This document shows, piece after piece, positions 48,546 to 58,624 of a stretch of DNA of 64,000 bases. The notes under the pieces were generated by a model. That model worked only from the letters and a program-made list of their open reading frames with translations. It was not told the origin of the DNA and ran no database searches. Positions within the stretch are counted from its first letter, which is position 1. Every line of letters starts with the position of its first letter. The stretch is from Pasteurellaceae bacterium Macca (GTDB lineage: Bacteria > Pseudomonadota > Gammaproteobacteria > Enterobacterales > Pasteurellaceae). The position numbers were made by a program, and so were the translations under genes. The stretch spans positions 1-64,000 of the forward strand of contig LVZB01000030.1 of assembly GCA_023101485.1 (NCBI GenBank), in the 5' to 3' direction.

Positions 48546-49382
48546 ATGATTGAGAATAAAGTACTATTAACAGAATGCCCCGATGATAAAGGCTTAGTGG
48601 CAAAAATCACCAATATTTGTTACAAACATCAATTAAATATTATTAAAAATAGTGAGTTTGTGGATAGCGAAACTGGGCGTTTTTTTATGCGTACAGAATT
48701 AAAGGGAATTTTTAATGATAAAACGCTCCTTGCTGATTTAGCTTTCACATTACCTGAAGGGTCACATTATCGATTAGTTTCACCACAACGTAAGCGGATT
48801 GTGATTTTAGTCACCAAAGAAGCCCATTGTTTAGGCGATATTCTCATGAAAACCTACTATGGTGGTTTAGATGTTGAGATTGCAGGTGTTATTGGCAATC
48901 ACGATACGTTACGAAATCTAGCAGAACGGTTTGACGTCCCTTTCCATTTAGTGAGCCACGAGGGGTTAAGCCGAGTGGAGCACGATGCCCAGCTTGCCGC
49001 TAAAATTGATGAATATGCACCGGATTATATTGTCCTTGCCAAATATATGCGTGTATTGAATCCTGAATTTGTGGAACGCTATCCAAATCGGGTTATCAAT
49101 ATTCATCACTCTTTTCTCCCCGCATTTATTGGTGCGAAACCGTATCAACAAGCCTATGAGAGAGGGGTAAAAATCATTGGTGCAACGGCACATTTTATTA
49201 ATAATGAACTCGATCAAGGGCCTATCATTATGCAAAATGTGATTAACGTTGATCATACTTATACCGCGGATGCGATGATGCGTGCGGGGCGAGATGTCGA
49301 AAAAACGGTCTTAAGCCGAGCGTTAGAGTTTGTTTTAGCTGATCGGGTTTTTGTCTATCAAAATAAGACCATTGTGCTTTAA
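48546..49382 (+). CDS. purU: formyltetrahydrofolate deformylase
   Basis: PurU hydrolyses 10-formyl-THF to formate and THF, balancing one-carbon pools. 278 residues from ATG 48546 (MIENKVLLTECPDDKG); an upstream in-frame extension lies in the hns terminator. N-terminal ACT domain, then the formyltransferase fold with NIHHSFLPAFIGAKPY and GATAHFINNELDQGPII, the catalytic Asn-His-Asp set. AT-rich leader, monocistronic or joined with rnhA. Confidence 0.94.
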   Translation: MIENKVLLTECPDDKGLVAKITNICYKHQLNIIKNSEFVDSETGRFFMRTELKGIFNDKTLLADLAFTLPEGSHYRLVSPQRKRIVILVTKEAHCLGDILMKTYYGGLDVEIAGVIGNHDTLRNLAERFDVPFHLVSHEGLSRVEHDAQLAAKIDEYAPDYIVLAKYMRVLNPEFVERYPNRVINIHHSFLPAFIGAKPYQQAYERGVKIIGATAHFINNELDQGPIIMQNVINVDHTYTADAMMRAGRDVEKTVLSRALEFVLADRVFVYQNKTIVL

Positions 49383-49438
49383 AAGAGAGGCGAAAATGGC
49401 ACATAGCGATTTTCGCCCTGCGATTGGAATGATGCTAA

Positions 49439-49906
49439 ATGATGAAATTGGTTGAAATTTTTACGGACGGGTCTTGTTTGGGCAATCCGGGTAAAGGGGG
49501 AATCGGCATTTTATTGCGTTATCAAGGGCGTGAAAAAACGGTTAGCAAAGGCTATTTTCTCACCACGAATAACCGTATGGAACTGCGTGCCGTGATTGAA
49601 GCCCTCAATCTGCTGAAAGAGCCTTGTGAAGTGAAACTTTATAGTGATAGCCAATATATGAAAAATGGTATTCAGAAGTGGATTTTTAATTGGAAAAAAA
49701 ATAACTGGAAAACGAGTAATAAAACTCCCGTTAAAAATCAAGATTTATGGATTGCCTTAGACAGTGCCATTAGCCGACATCAGATTCATTGGCAATGGGT
49801 AAAGGGGCATTCAGGACATCGTGAAAATGAAATTTGTGATGAACTGGCAAAGGCAGGTGCTACAAATCCAACGTTGGAGGATGAGGGCTATCAATCTTCA
49901 AAATGA
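49439..49906 (+). CDS. rnhA: ribonuclease HI
   Basis: Removes RNA from RNA-DNA hybrids. 155 residues with the catalytic acids in [35 protein letters not shown] and the late Asp in [12 protein letters not shown]. Two ATGs in tandem (49439 and 49442) can serve as start. A terminator follows at 50013. Confidence 0.95.
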   Translation: MMKLVEIFTDGSCLGNPGKGGIGILLRYQGREKTVSKGYFLTTNNRMELRAVIEALNLLKEPCEVKLYSDSQYMKNGIQKWIFNWKKNNWKTSNKTPVKNQDLWIALDSAISRHQIHWQWVKGHSGHRENEICDELAKAGATNPTLEDEGYQSSK

Positions 49907-50012
49907 AAAACGATCTTTTATGGTGAGTTGTTTAAAGGGCACTAATACATCATTGATAAATGATACTCTTCTAAAGAGCCTATTATCTTCTAAGTGCTCT
50001 CTTTTCTTAAAG

Positions 50013-50046
50013 GCTAAGTTCGATATGGTTGAACTTAGCTTTTTTA
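50013..50046 (+). terminator. terminator downstream of rnhA
   Basis: GCTAAGTTC and GAACTTAGC around GATATGGTT, then TTTTTTAT. It lies about 105 bases after the rnhA stop. Confidence 0.8.
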
Positions 50047-50435
50047 TTTCGTTGAAATCATTTTAGTCACGAATGTTTTTATTGTTGAATTCGAATGAAA
50101 ATGATAACGGTCTTGCATTTTTTTATAAAATTTTGACCGCTTGTCAGTACATTGTGATAGTTTTTAAAAGTAAATTTTTTGAGATTGGGGTATAAAGGCG
50201 GTTTATATCAATATAGTAGGAGGAAATTTGAATATTTATTTATATTTATAAGTTAAAACATTTTTCTAAAATGTGATCAAGATCACTTTTTCTCTATGAT
50301 TATTATCATAATGAGCATGCGAGTAATCATACTATTCTAAAAGAGTTCTAATGGCTGTTTATTAGAATCGGCTTTTGTAAAAATATCGGCAGTAATGGCG
50401 AGTAAAGTGAATTGTATTACATACAGGAGGACTAT
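50047..50435. other. regulatory region upstream of the symporter-sulfatase operon
   Basis: No gene is visible. It contains an uptake signal (50135-50144), a CRP site (50272-50287), an AT-rich stretch with a likely promoter (TATGATTATTATCATAAT near 50,295) and a strong ribosome site CAGGAGG at the end. Confidence 0.5.
50272..50287. promoter_or_regulatory. CRP binding site upstream of yidK
   Basis: TGTGATCAAGATCACT matches the CRP consensus TGTGA-N6-TCACA at 9 of 10 bases. It is also similar to an FNR site (TTGAT-N4-ATCAA), though less closely. Position about 160 bases before the start codon, within reach of the promoter-like TATGAT stretch. Confidence 0.72.
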
Positions 50436-52118
50436 ATGTTTCTAACCATAGTCAGTTTTTTAGTCGTAACCGCTTTTGTTGCGGGGATTTCTTGGTATAA
50501 AACCAGAAATGATGATTTAAGTACATCAAAAGGCTATTTTCTAGCAGGGCGTGGTTTAAGTGCCACCGTGATTGGTTGTTCAATGGTATTAACCTCTCTT
50601 TCAACTGAACAGTTAATTGGGGTAAATGCCAATTCTTATAAGGGGAATTTTTCCATTATTGCTTGGACGGTACAATCTGTTATTCCGCTCTGTTTTTTAG
50701 CCCTTTATCTTCTACCGAAATATATCCGTAATGGATATACCACCATTCCAGAATTTTTTGAAAATCGTTTTGACCGTCAAACTCGTTTAATTATGTCCAC
50801 GCTTTTCTTAATTTTCTACCTATTCATTGTTATTCCAACGGCACTTTATACCGGGGCGATTGCATTTAATAAAGTCTTTAATTTAGAAGCAGTCTTTGGT
50901 TTAAGTTATGGGCAAGCCATTGTTTATACCGTGATGACAATCGGGATTGTCGGAGCAATTTATGCTATTTTCGGCGGTTTAAAAGCTGTTGCGGTGTCTG
51001 ATACTTGGAATGCGGTGATCTTAGTAATTGGCGCTTTATTAGTGCCATTCTTTGCATTGAGTTATCTTGGTGATGGTAGTATTTCCGAAGGGATTAAAAT
51101 AATTACCACAACGCACGTTGAGAAATTTAATGCAATTGGTAGTGCAACTGATGCAGTGCCTTGGCCGGCGATGTTTACGGGGATTTTAATTGTTAATTTC
51201 TTCTACTGGACAACCAACCAAGCGATTGTGCAACGGGCGTTAGGAGCAAGGGATTTAAAATCGGGTCAAAAAGGAATCTTAATTGCGGCATTATTTTTAC
51301 TCTTATTGCCAATTATTTTAAATTTACCAGGCTTATTAAGTTTCCATATTTTAGGTGATGGCTTAAAACCGATTGATGTTTCTTATCCACAATTAGTCAA
51401 TAAAGTCTTACCAACGGCATTGCAAGGCTTCTTTGTGGCTGCATTATTTGGAGCGGTATTAAGTACATTCAACTCTTTCCTCAATTCAGCCGCAACAATT
51501 TTCTGTAAAGATTTGTTACCTTCTATTAGCCAAAAAACGCGTTCAGATGCAGAGTTAATTCTCTTTGCGAAAAAAATCTCAGCCGTAATGGCGGTAGTGA
51601 CCATTATTATTGCGCCATTATTGATGTTCGGAACAGATGGTATTTTCCTTGTAACGAAACGTTTTGCTGGCTTTGTGAATATTCCGATTGTCGCCTTATT
51701 TGCGGTGGGCTTATTCAATAAAACTGTTTCAGGTTTAGCAGCGCGTATCGCTTTATTAGCCCACGTTATTCTCTATTTCTGCATTGTTTGGGTTTTCCAA
51801 GTAAAATGGAACTTTGTGTATGTAATGGCATCACTGTTCGTCTTTGATGTGGTGTTAATGCTTGTGTTAGGACAATTCTTAAAACGTGCAACACCATACG
51901 AAGACAACTCCGTAAATCACGCTAATGTAGATTTAAGTAACTGGGAATACGCCAAAGTTACGGTAGCATCATTAGTACTCGGCTTAGTCACCCTTTATGC
52001 AGTATTATCTCCACTCGGACTTGCTTCACCAGAAGGAAATACGACGGTTATTTTAGGGGGTTGGGCAGTGTTGCAGGTGATTATCATCGTTCTCTTTGGT
52101 CGTAAACAAAAGGCTTAA
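50436..52118 (+). CDS. yidK: sodium:solute symporter, YidK-like
   Basis: A 560-residue inner-membrane protein with about fourteen helices of the SSS family (early [15 protein letters not shown] and [10 protein letters not shown], then [19 protein letters not shown]). E. coli YidK has the same partner, sulfatase YidJ. The start at 50436 follows AGGAGGACTAT; an upstream in-frame ATG at 50412 is rejected. It probably imports a sugar or sulfated sugar with sodium. Confidence 0.8.
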   Translation: MFLTIVSFLVVTAFVAGISWYKTRNDDLSTSKGYFLAGRGLSATVIGCSMVLTSLSTEQLIGVNANSYKGNFSIIAWTVQSVIPLCFLALYLLPKYIRNGYTTIPEFFENRFDRQTRLIMSTLFLIFYLFIVIPTALYTGAIAFNKVFNLEAVFGLSYGQAIVYTVMTIGIVGAIYAIFGGLKAVAVSDTWNAVILVIGALLVPFFALSYLGDGSISEGIKIITTTHVEKFNAIGSATDAVPWPAMFTGILIVNFFYWTTNQAIVQRALGARDLKSGQKGILIAALFLLLLPIILNLPGLLSFHILGDGLKPIDVSYPQLVNKVLPTALQGFFVAALFGAVLSTFNSFLNSAATIFCKDLLPSISQKTRSDAELILFAKKISAVMAVVTIIIAPLLMFGTDGIFLVTKRFAGFVNIPIVALFAVGLFNKTVSGLAARIALLAHVILYFCIVWVFQVKWNFVYVMASLFVFDVVLMLVLGQFLKRATPYEDNSVNHANVDLSNWEYAKVTVASLVLGLVTLYAVLSPLGLASPEGNTTVILGGWAVLQVIIIVLFGRKQKA

Positions 52119-52125
52119 ATGAAAT

Positions 52126-53574
52126 ATGAATAATATTATCTATATTCTTTTAGATCAGGTTCGCAAAGATATGTTGGGGACTTATGGGCATCAAGTGGTT
52201 AAAACACCAAATTTAGACCGCTTGGCTCAAGACGGCATTCGTTTTAATAATGCTTTTACCCCGGCTTCGGTATGTGGGCCAGCACGAACATCACTTTTTA
52301 CTGGGTTAATGCCGTCTAGCCACGGCATTATCAAAAATGGTGAAAAGGGTGGAACAGGGGAGATTAGCCAATCTGCCCCTAATATTGGTAAATTAGACGG
52401 ATATAACACCTATGTTGTGGGCAAATGGCACGTTGGAACAAAATCAGTGCCTGAAAATTATGGCATTAAAGGGCATAATTTTGACGGCTATGGTTACCCC
52501 GGTAGTGGTGTGTATAAAAATCTAGTTTTCAACCAGCCGCCTACACATTCCAATCGTTATAAAGCGTGGTTAGACGAAAAAGGGTACGAAGCGCCGACTG
52601 TAAGTAATGCCTATTTTGGCGAGAATCCACATTTACGAGTACAAGAGTTATGCGGTTTGCTTTCGGGGAGTCGTGAAGAAACTATTGAGTTTTTTATTAT
52701 TGATGAAGCCAAACGCTATATTCAAGAATCGCTCAGCGAAGGAAAACCATTTTTTGCGTGGGTAAATTTCTGGGGGCCTCATACCCCTTGTGTCGTGCCA
52801 GAACCGTACTATTCTATGTACGATCCCAAAGAGATTGTGCTAGATAAGAGTTTTTTCCAACCCCTTGAAAATAAACCGGGGCATTTCCGCACAATCTCAA
52901 AAATGTGGGGAATGTGGGAAGCGAGTGAAGAACGCTGGCGGGAAGTGATCTCAAAATTTTGGGGCTACATCACAATGATTGATGATGCTATCGGCGAACT
53001 CTTTACTTTCTTAAAAGAGAATAATTTGTACGATAACACTTTTCTTGTGGCAACAGCGGATCACGGCGATGCAATGGGGGCACACCGAATGATTGAAAAA
53101 GGTGAGTTTATGTTTGACACCACCTATAACATTCCATTGATTATCAAAGATCCGCGATCGGATAGAATCAATCAAGAAGATGATAATCTGGTTTACTTAC
53201 ACGATCTTACCTCAACCGTATTTGATATTGCAGGGCAGAACGTGCCTGATGCGTTTCAAGGGGAAACTATTTTACCGATTACCCGTCAACATCAATCCAA
53301 TCAACGCAAAGGCTTGCTTGGACAGCTTGCAGGGCATTTCGTCTATTTTGAGCAACGAATGTGGCGGCGAAAAGATTATAAATTAGTGTTTAATGCCACT
53401 GATTTATGTGAACTCTACGATATTCGTCAAGACCCCGAAGAGATGCACAATCTGTTCTATGATGAAAAGTATCAAGCAATTAAAAAAGAGATGCTCAAAG
53501 AGATGCACGCCGAAATGAAGCGGTTAAATGATCCCCTTGAAAATTGGCTCTATCGCATTATTGATGAAGTGTAA
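52126..53574 (+). CDS. yidJ: sulfatase, YidJ-like
   Basis: A 482-residue alkaline-phosphatase-superfamily sulfatase. Metal-binding start NNIIYILLDQVRKD, then the formylglycine motif C50-G-P-A-R54 (SVCGPARTSLFTG), GKWHVG and the ATADHGDAMGAHR metal site near residue 310. Activity needs Cys50 oxidised by a maturase, which is not in this window. No signal peptide, so it acts in the cytoplasm, fitting a co-transcribed symporter 7 bases upstream that brings in the substrate. Confidence 0.86.
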   Translation: MNNIIYILLDQVRKDMLGTYGHQVVKTPNLDRLAQDGIRFNNAFTPASVCGPARTSLFTGLMPSSHGIIKNGEKGGTGEISQSAPNIGKLDGYNTYVVGKWHVGTKSVPENYGIKGHNFDGYGYPGSGVYKNLVFNQPPTHSNRYKAWLDEKGYEAPTVSNAYFGENPHLRVQELCGLLSGSREETIEFFIIDEAKRYIQESLSEGKPFFAWVNFWGPHTPCVVPEPYYSMYDPKEIVLDKSFFQPLENKPGHFRTISKMWGMWEASEERWREVISKFWGYITMIDDAIGELFTFLKENNLYDNTFLVATADHGDAMGAHRMIEKGEFMFDTTYNIPLIIKDPRSDRINQEDDNLVYLHDLTSTVFDIAGQNVPDAFQGETILPITRQHQSNQRKGLLGQLAGHFVYFEQRMWRRKDYKLVFNATDLCELYDIRQDPEEMHNLFYDEKYQAIKKEMLKEMHAEMKRLNDPLENWLYRIIDEV

Positions 53575-53589
53575 TTTTGCTTGAAAAAA

Positions 53590-53618
53590 TGACCGCTTGT
53601 TTAGCAGACAAGCGGTCA
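53590..53618 (-). terminator. inverted uptake signal pair, likely terminator on the - strand
   Basis: TGACCGCTTGT and ACAAGCGGTCA pair perfectly around TTAGCAG. The T run lies on the - strand side (ATTTTTTC), so it acts for transcription from the right. Confidence 0.6.
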
Positions 53619-53637
53619 AAAATAATTGAGTTTTTGT

Positions 53638-53665
53638 AATCCCTTGTAGTAGTAAGGGATTTTTT
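53638..53665 (+). terminator. terminator after the sulfatase gene
   Basis: AATCCCTT and AAGGGATT around GTAGTAGT, then TTTTG. Confidence 0.75.
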
Positions 53666-53693
53666 GTCGTATCAAAACTTTCCACAATAAAGT

Positions 53694-53730
53694 AAAAAGC
53701 GGATTTGCAAATCTCTTCACAAATCCGCCC
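53694..53730 (-). terminator. terminator after potD
   Basis: On the - strand GCGGATTTG and CAAATCCGC pair, followed by TTTTTAC. It lies just beyond the potD stop. Confidence 0.75.
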
Positions 53731-53753
53731 GTTAGTTGTACTAAGTTAAACGA

Positions 53754-54842
53754 TTATTTCGCTGCTTTTAACTCTTGGTAGTATTTTTCATAGAGTTCAA
53801 TCGCATCGCCCACATCATCCTGCCATTGGCTTTTTTGTAGCACATCAGAGGTTGGGTAAATCGCTGGATCTTGGGTGATCTCTTTCGGTAACACTTCTAA
53901 CGCTTTCACATTTGAAGTTGGATAACCGATAGCGAGGGTTAATTTTTCTGCAACAGGGGCACTGAGTAAGTAGTTAATTAATTTATGTGCGCCGTCAGGG
54001 TTTTTTGCGGTGCTTGGAATCGCAAGTGTATCAACCCAAAGTACAGGCCCTTCTTTCGGGAATACCATGTTTAATTTCGCACCTTCTTTCTTACCAATGC
54101 GAACAGAACCGTTCCATAATTGGCCTACTTCGACTTCACCTGAAATAAAAGAGTTCGCTGGGTTATCTGAGCTAAATGAAAGAATATTTGGGCGTAATTT
54201 CAATAACTCTTCATAAGCGGCTTTGATGACGCTTGGATCAGTGGTATTCGGGTTTTGCCCCATTTTTAATAAGGCGATATTGAAGACTTCACGGGCATCA
54301 TCTAATAATTGGACTTTGCCTTTAAATTCGTCTTTCCATAAGTCACCCCAGCTAGTAAATTCCGAGCCGTTGTAATTAGTCGTATTAAAGGCGATACCTG
54401 GTGCACCTAGAAGCTGTGGTAGAGAATATTTATTCCCTTTATCGTAAGGTTTATCTAACCAATCTTTATTGAGTTCTGCTATGACAGGTAATTTACTGTG
54501 ATCAAGGGGCATTAACATCCCTTCACGGCTCATCTTGGATACAAAGTAGTTACTTGGTGCAATCACATCATAACCACCGTCTTTACCCTGAATTTTCAGT
54601 TTGGCGTAAAGTGTTTCGTTAGATTCAAGGCTTGATACGACGACTTTAATCCCCGTATCTTTGGTAAATTGTTCAAGAAGACCTTCTGGCACATATTCTG
54701 TCCAAGTATAAAGGTGAACCGTACCATTATCAGCTTGGGCTTCGGGGGCTTTTTTCGCTTCTGCTGTTTTATTTTCATCGTTACAACCTGTTAATGCGGC
54801 GGTCACTAAGCCTGCCACAAATAACCCTGCTAGTTTTTTCAT
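53754..54842 (-). CDS. potD: spermidine/putrescine-binding lipoprotein PotD
   Basis: 362 residues. A lipobox ALTGC puts the lipidated Cys at residue 20; mature part begins after a Lys/Ala/Glu linker. PotD-type polyamine sites are seen in HLYTWTEYVP, NEYVSK-like SNYFVSKM and LPQLLGAPGIAFN. It delivers spermidine or putrescine to an ABC importer. potABC are not next to it, so this is a separate copy (Pasteurellaceae commonly have more than one PotD). Confidence 0.92.
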   Translation of the reverse strand: MKKLAGLFVAGLVTAALTGCNDENKTAEAKKAPEAQADNGTVHLYTWTEYVPEGLLEQFTKDTGIKVVVSSLESNETLYAKLKIQGKDGGYDVIAPSNYFVSKMSREGMLMPLDHSKLPVIAELNKDWLDKPYDKGNKYSLPQLLGAPGIAFNTTNYNGSEFTSWGDLWKDEFKGKVQLLDDAREVFNIALLKMGQNPNTTDPSVIKAAYEELLKLRPNILSFSSDNPANSFISGEVEVGQLWNGSVRIGKKEGAKLNMVFPKEGPVLWVDTLAIPSTAKNPDGAHKLINYLLSAPVAEKLTLAIGYPTSNVKALEVLPKEITQDPAIYPTSDVLQKSQWQDDVGDAIELYEKYYQELKAAK

Positions 54843-54908
54843 TGAAGTTTTCTCCGTAGATAATAAAAAGGAAGCGTTTCCGCTCCAAAATCGCCTTTAT
54901 GTAAAGAC

Positions 54909-54931
54909 GGGGGGCATTCTAAGCCCCCCCC
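54909..54931 (-). terminator. GC-rich hairpin after rng
   Basis: GGGGGGC and GCCCCCC pair around ATTCTAA between rng and potD; the - strand tail is not T-rich, so it may be a weak terminator or an RNA stability element. Confidence 0.45.
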
Positions 54932-54989
54932 TATATTTTGCAAGAAATTTATCAGAAAATTGATGTTTTTTTAGACTGTTGAATGCCCG

Positions 54990-56465
54990 CTACATCATGA
55001 CCACATCAAATTGGTCTTGGTGGTAGTAAGGTTCGATTTTGATCTCCACTTTTTTGCCTAAAAATACTTCTAATTCGGCTAATAATGCGTGGGATTCCTC
55101 GTTGATCAAATACTCTCCGACACTCTTTGCCGCATAAACGACATAGCGTTCCGCACGGTAGAGATGATGAACACGAACAATTTCACGCATAATTTCATAG
55201 CAGACGGTTTCTACGGTTTTGATCGTGCCACGCCCTTTGCAGGAAGGGCAGTCGCAACACAAAATGCGTTCAAGGCTTTCTCGGGTGCGTTTGCGGGTCA
55301 TCTCCACTAAGCCGAGTTGGGTAAAGCCGTTGATATTGGTTTTCACACGGTCGCCTTTTAACGCCTCCCCTAAGGATTCCAACACGCGCTGACGATGCTC
55401 TTCTTCCTGCATATCGATAAAATCAATAATGATAATTCCCCCCAAGTTGCGAAGTTGCAGTTGGTGGGCGATAGCTTGTGTGGCTTCGATGTTGGTATTA
55501 AAGATGGTATGGGCGAGGTTGCGATGCCCGACAAACGCCCCCGTATTGATGTCAATGGTGGTCATTGCTTCTGTCTGTTCGATAATTAAATACCCCCCAG
55601 ATTTCAGATCTACCCGTTTATCCAAGGCTTTTTGAATACTGTCTTCAACACGGTAGGTGTCAAAAAGAGGTTGAGTACCAGAATAGAGGGTCACACTGTC
55701 GGTGAGTTCGGGCATAAACTCCGAGAGGAACTCTTTAACGTGTTCATAAGTGGTTTTAGAATCAATTTGAATGGCGTTGATATGCGTGCCGACAAAATCC
55801 CGCAAAATACGCTGTGCGAGGGCTAATTCGCCGTATAGCATTGAACGAGGTGGATATTTTGCTTTGCGTTCTAATACTTTACGCCAGAGGCGTTTGAGGA
55901 AGATAACGTCCTGCTGTAAGCTCACCTCAGACACATCTTCCGAAGCGGTTCGCACAATAAAGCCCCCCAGTTCATCGCAAAATGGTTCAACAAGGGCTTT
56001 GAGACGGTTACGTTCCTCTTCACTTTCGATCCGCTGTGATACCCCAACGTGGCTATTTTCGGGCATAAACACCAAATAGCGAGAAGGGAGGGTAATATCT
56101 GTGGTTAAGCGCGCGCCTTTGGTGCCGAGGGGATCTTTGACCACCTGCACCACAATATCTTGCCCCTCTCGCACTAATTCGCTGATGTTTTTCACCACAA
56201 ATTGCTTTTTTTCGTTTTCATCGACACATTCGGTGTGGGAAACGATATCCGATGCGTGCAAAAAAGCCGCTTTTTCTAAGCCAATATCCACAAATGCCGA
56301 CTGCATCCCCGGCAACACACGCATTACACGTCCTTTATAAATGTTCCCAACAATGCCACGCTTGGTTTCACGCTCTAAATGAAGCTCTTTTAAAATACCG
56401 TTTTCCAGCAGCGCCACTCGGGTTTCACTGGGGGTAACATTGACTAATAATTCCACACTATTCAT
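54990..56465 (-). CDS. rng: ribonuclease G
   Basis: RNase G matures the 5' end of 16S rRNA and degrades some mRNAs. 491 residues (E. coli 489): S1 domain near residues 35-130 (MRVLPGMQSAFVDIGLEKAAF in part), catalytic Asp in MTTIDINTGAFVG and IIIIDFIDM, and the Zn-link CPSC. The start at 56465 (MNSVELLVNV) follows GTGGGAATCA; an upstream GTG-type start is rejected. Confidence 0.95.
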   Translation of the reverse strand: MNSVELLVNVTPSETRVALLENGILKELHLERETKRGIVGNIYKGRVMRVLPGMQSAFVDIGLEKAAFLHASDIVSHTECVDENEKKQFVVKNISELVREGQDIVVQVVKDPLGTKGARLTTDITLPSRYLVFMPENSHVGVSQRIESEEERNRLKALVEPFCDELGGFIVRTASEDVSEVSLQQDVIFLKRLWRKVLERKAKYPPRSMLYGELALAQRILRDFVGTHINAIQIDSKTTYEHVKEFLSEFMPELTDSVTLYSGTQPLFDTYRVEDSIQKALDKRVDLKSGGYLIIEQTEAMTTIDINTGAFVGHRNLAHTIFNTNIEATQAIAHQLQLRNLGGIIIIDFIDMQEEEHRQRVLESLGEALKGDRVKTNINGFTQLGLVEMTRKRTRESLERILCCDCPSCKGRGTIKTVETVCYEIMREIVRVHHLYRAERYVVYAAKSVGEYLINEESHALLAELEVFLGKKVEIKIEPYYHQDQFDVVMM

Positions 56466-56544
56466 ATTGATTCCCACACTTAAAAATTGATTTTGCGAAT
56501 TTTAGCACTAAAAGAAGCAAAGGGGGCAATGCGTGCAAATTGTG

Positions 56545-57575
56545 TTAAAAATTCGACCGCTTGTTTTGAGGAATTTTGACTTCATTGACTAATCGGCGAA
56601 TCAGCTGTGGGCCTTGATAAATCATCCCAGAGTAGAGTTGCAGTAATGAAGCCCCTGCGGTGATTTTGTCTTGGGCGGATTGGGGGAGTGAATCCCACCG
56701 CTACCGATAATCGGTATTTTGCCATTCAGTTCCTGTGACAGTTGGCGGATAAGGGCGGTGCTTAACGTATCAAGCGGTTTTCCACTTAATCCCCCTTGTT
56801 CATTTGCGTGACGTTGTTGCGTTGGAATAGGGCGAGAAAGGGTGGTATTGCCGGCGATCACGGCATCAATTTGGTAGCGAATCAGGCTATCGGCAACGGC
56901 GGCGATTTCATCGGGGCTTAGATCAGGGGCGATTTTCAGCACCAGCGGTTTGTATTCGCCAGCGTGTTGAGTAAGACGTTGCTGTTCTTGTTTAAGTTGT
57001 GCCAGTAAGGCATTTAAGGCTTCGCCATATTGGAGCGTGCGGAGGTTTTGCGTATTCGGGGAGGAGATATTAACCGTGATATAGCTGGCGTAAGGATACA
57101 CTTTGCGTAGGCAGATGAGGTAATCATCAATACTTCGTTCAATCGGGGTGAGGGCATTTTTGCCGATATTGATGCCTAAAATGCCGTCATAACGGGCTTT
57201 TTTGACATTTTCGATTAACACATCCACACCGAGATTATTAAAGCCGTTGCGATTGATGATCCCTTCTGATTCCAGTAAGCGAAATTGGCGTGGTTTCGGG
57301 TTGCCTTCTTGGGGCAGTGGCGTGACCGTGCCGACCTCAATAAAACCAAAGCCGAGCTTGGCAAAACCGTCAATGGCTTCCCCATTTTTATCAGCCCCGG
57401 CGGCTAAACCGATAGGATTTTTGAAGGTCAGCCCCATCACTTCAACAGGTTGATGATGAAGATGGTGAGAAAAAGAAAAGGGCAGTTTGCCGAGCAGTTT
57501 GAGGACATGAAGGCTAAGCTGGTGGGCTTGTTCGGTATCCAGCGAAAAAAGCCCTTTTTTGATGATTGAGTACAT
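56545..57575 (-). pseudogene. pyrD: dihydroorotate dehydrogenase PyrD, frameshifted near the C-terminus
   Basis: This quinone-linked membrane enzyme of pyrimidine synthesis reads normally from [13 protein letters not shown] (57575) to GSGGIHSP, with FMN and orotate sites [11 protein letters not shown] and [10 protein letters not shown]. At a run of five G on the + strand (56682-56686) the frame is lost and the chain ends at 56622. One more base restores [18 protein letters not shown], then [17 protein letters not shown] and a stop at 56545, so a lost base in a homopolymer explains it. PyrD is expected to be needed, so a base-call error is likely. An uptake signal (56555-56564) encodes the last residues of the restored frame. 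Confidence 0.85.
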
Positions 57576-57626
57576 ATTGGCAAATTGTTGTGAAAAAAAG
57601 ACCGCTTGTTGGGTGTCAATTTCAAG

Positions 57627-57659
57627 CATAAAAAAGCCCAATCAGTGATTGGGCTTTCC
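57627..57659 (-). terminator. terminator after prsA
   Basis: On the - strand AAAGCCCAATCA and TGATTGGGCTTT pair, then TTTTTAT. It separates prsA from pyrD, and shows that upstream in-frame ATGs for pyrD are not used. Confidence 0.8.
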
Positions 57660-57661
57660 GT

Positions 57662-58612
57662 TTAGTGGCTAAACATGGCAGAAATGGATTCTTCGTTACT
57701 AATACGGCGAATCGCTTCGGCAAGCATGCCCGATAGGGTCAATGTTCGCACCTTATTTAATGCACGAATTTCAGCGGAGAGGGGAATGGTATCGGTAACA
57801 ATCACTTCATCAAGGGCATCATTGGCAAGATTTTTAGCCGCAGATCCGGAGAAGACGGCGTGAGTAGCATAGGCAAACACACGGCGAGCACCACGCTCTT
57901 TTAGGGCTTCAGCGGCTTTCACCAGCGTGCCACCGGTATCGATCATGTCATCCACTAAGATACAATCTCTGTCAGCCACATCGCCGATAATGTGCATAAC
58001 TTGGGCAACGTTCGCTTTTGGACGGCGTTTGTCGATAATCGCCATATCTGAATCGTTGAGTAATTTCGCAATTGCACGGGCACGCACCACACCACCAATA
58101 TCAGGGGAAACGACAATCGGATTGGTTAAATCGGTTTTCTTTAAAATATCGTGAATAAGCACCGGTGAGCCAAAAACGTTATCCACCGGCACATCAAAGA
58201 AGCCTTGAATCTGTTCGGCGTGGAGATCACAGGTCAGCACACGATCCACGCCAACGCTAGAAAGGAAGTCCGCAACAACTTTGGCAGTAATCGGTACACG
58301 GGCAGAACGCACACGGCGATCTTGACGTGCATAACCAAAATAAGGAATTACCGCCGTAATACGACCTGCAGAGGCACGGCGGAGTGCATCAACCATCACA
58401 ATCAATTCCATCAGATTATCATTTGTTGGCGCACAGGTAGATTGCACAATAAAAATGTCGCCACCGCGCACATTTTCATTAATTTGCACTTGAATTTCTC
58501 CATCACTAAAACGACCAACCGTGGCATCACCAAGTGAAGTATATAAGCGTTCAGCAATTCGTTTTGCTAATTCGGGGGTTGCGTTTCCTGCGAAGAGTTT
58601 AATATCAGGCAT
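57662..58612 (-). CDS. prsA: ribose-phosphate pyrophosphokinase
   Basis: PrsA makes PRPP from ribose 5-phosphate and ATP for purine, pyrimidine, His and Trp synthesis. 316 residues: [29 protein letters not shown], and the PRPP loop [16 protein letters not shown] near residue 220. Start ([10 protein letters not shown]) 12 bases after ispE. lolB-ispE-prsA is the conserved gamma-proteobacterial order. Confidence 0.96.
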   Translation of the reverse strand: MPDIKLFAGNATPELAKRIAERLYTSLGDATVGRFSDGEIQVQINENVRGGDIFIVQSTCAPTNDNLMELIVMVDALRRASAGRITAVIPYFGYARQDRRVRSARVPITAKVVADFLSSVGVDRVLTCDLHAEQIQGFFDVPVDNVFGSPVLIHDILKKTDLTNPIVVSPDIGGVVRARAIAKLLNDSDMAIIDKRRPKANVAQVMHIIGDVADRDCILVDDMIDTGGTLVKAAEALKERGARRVFAYATHAVFSGSAAKNLANDALDEVIVTDTIPLSAEIRALNKVRTLTLSGMLAEAIRRISNEESISAMFSH

Positions 58613-58624
58613 TTCAGAGGACCT

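Noticed and set aside
57576-57641. Longer N-terminus for pyrD
   Set aside because: It would begin inside the prsA terminator hairpin and has no homology.
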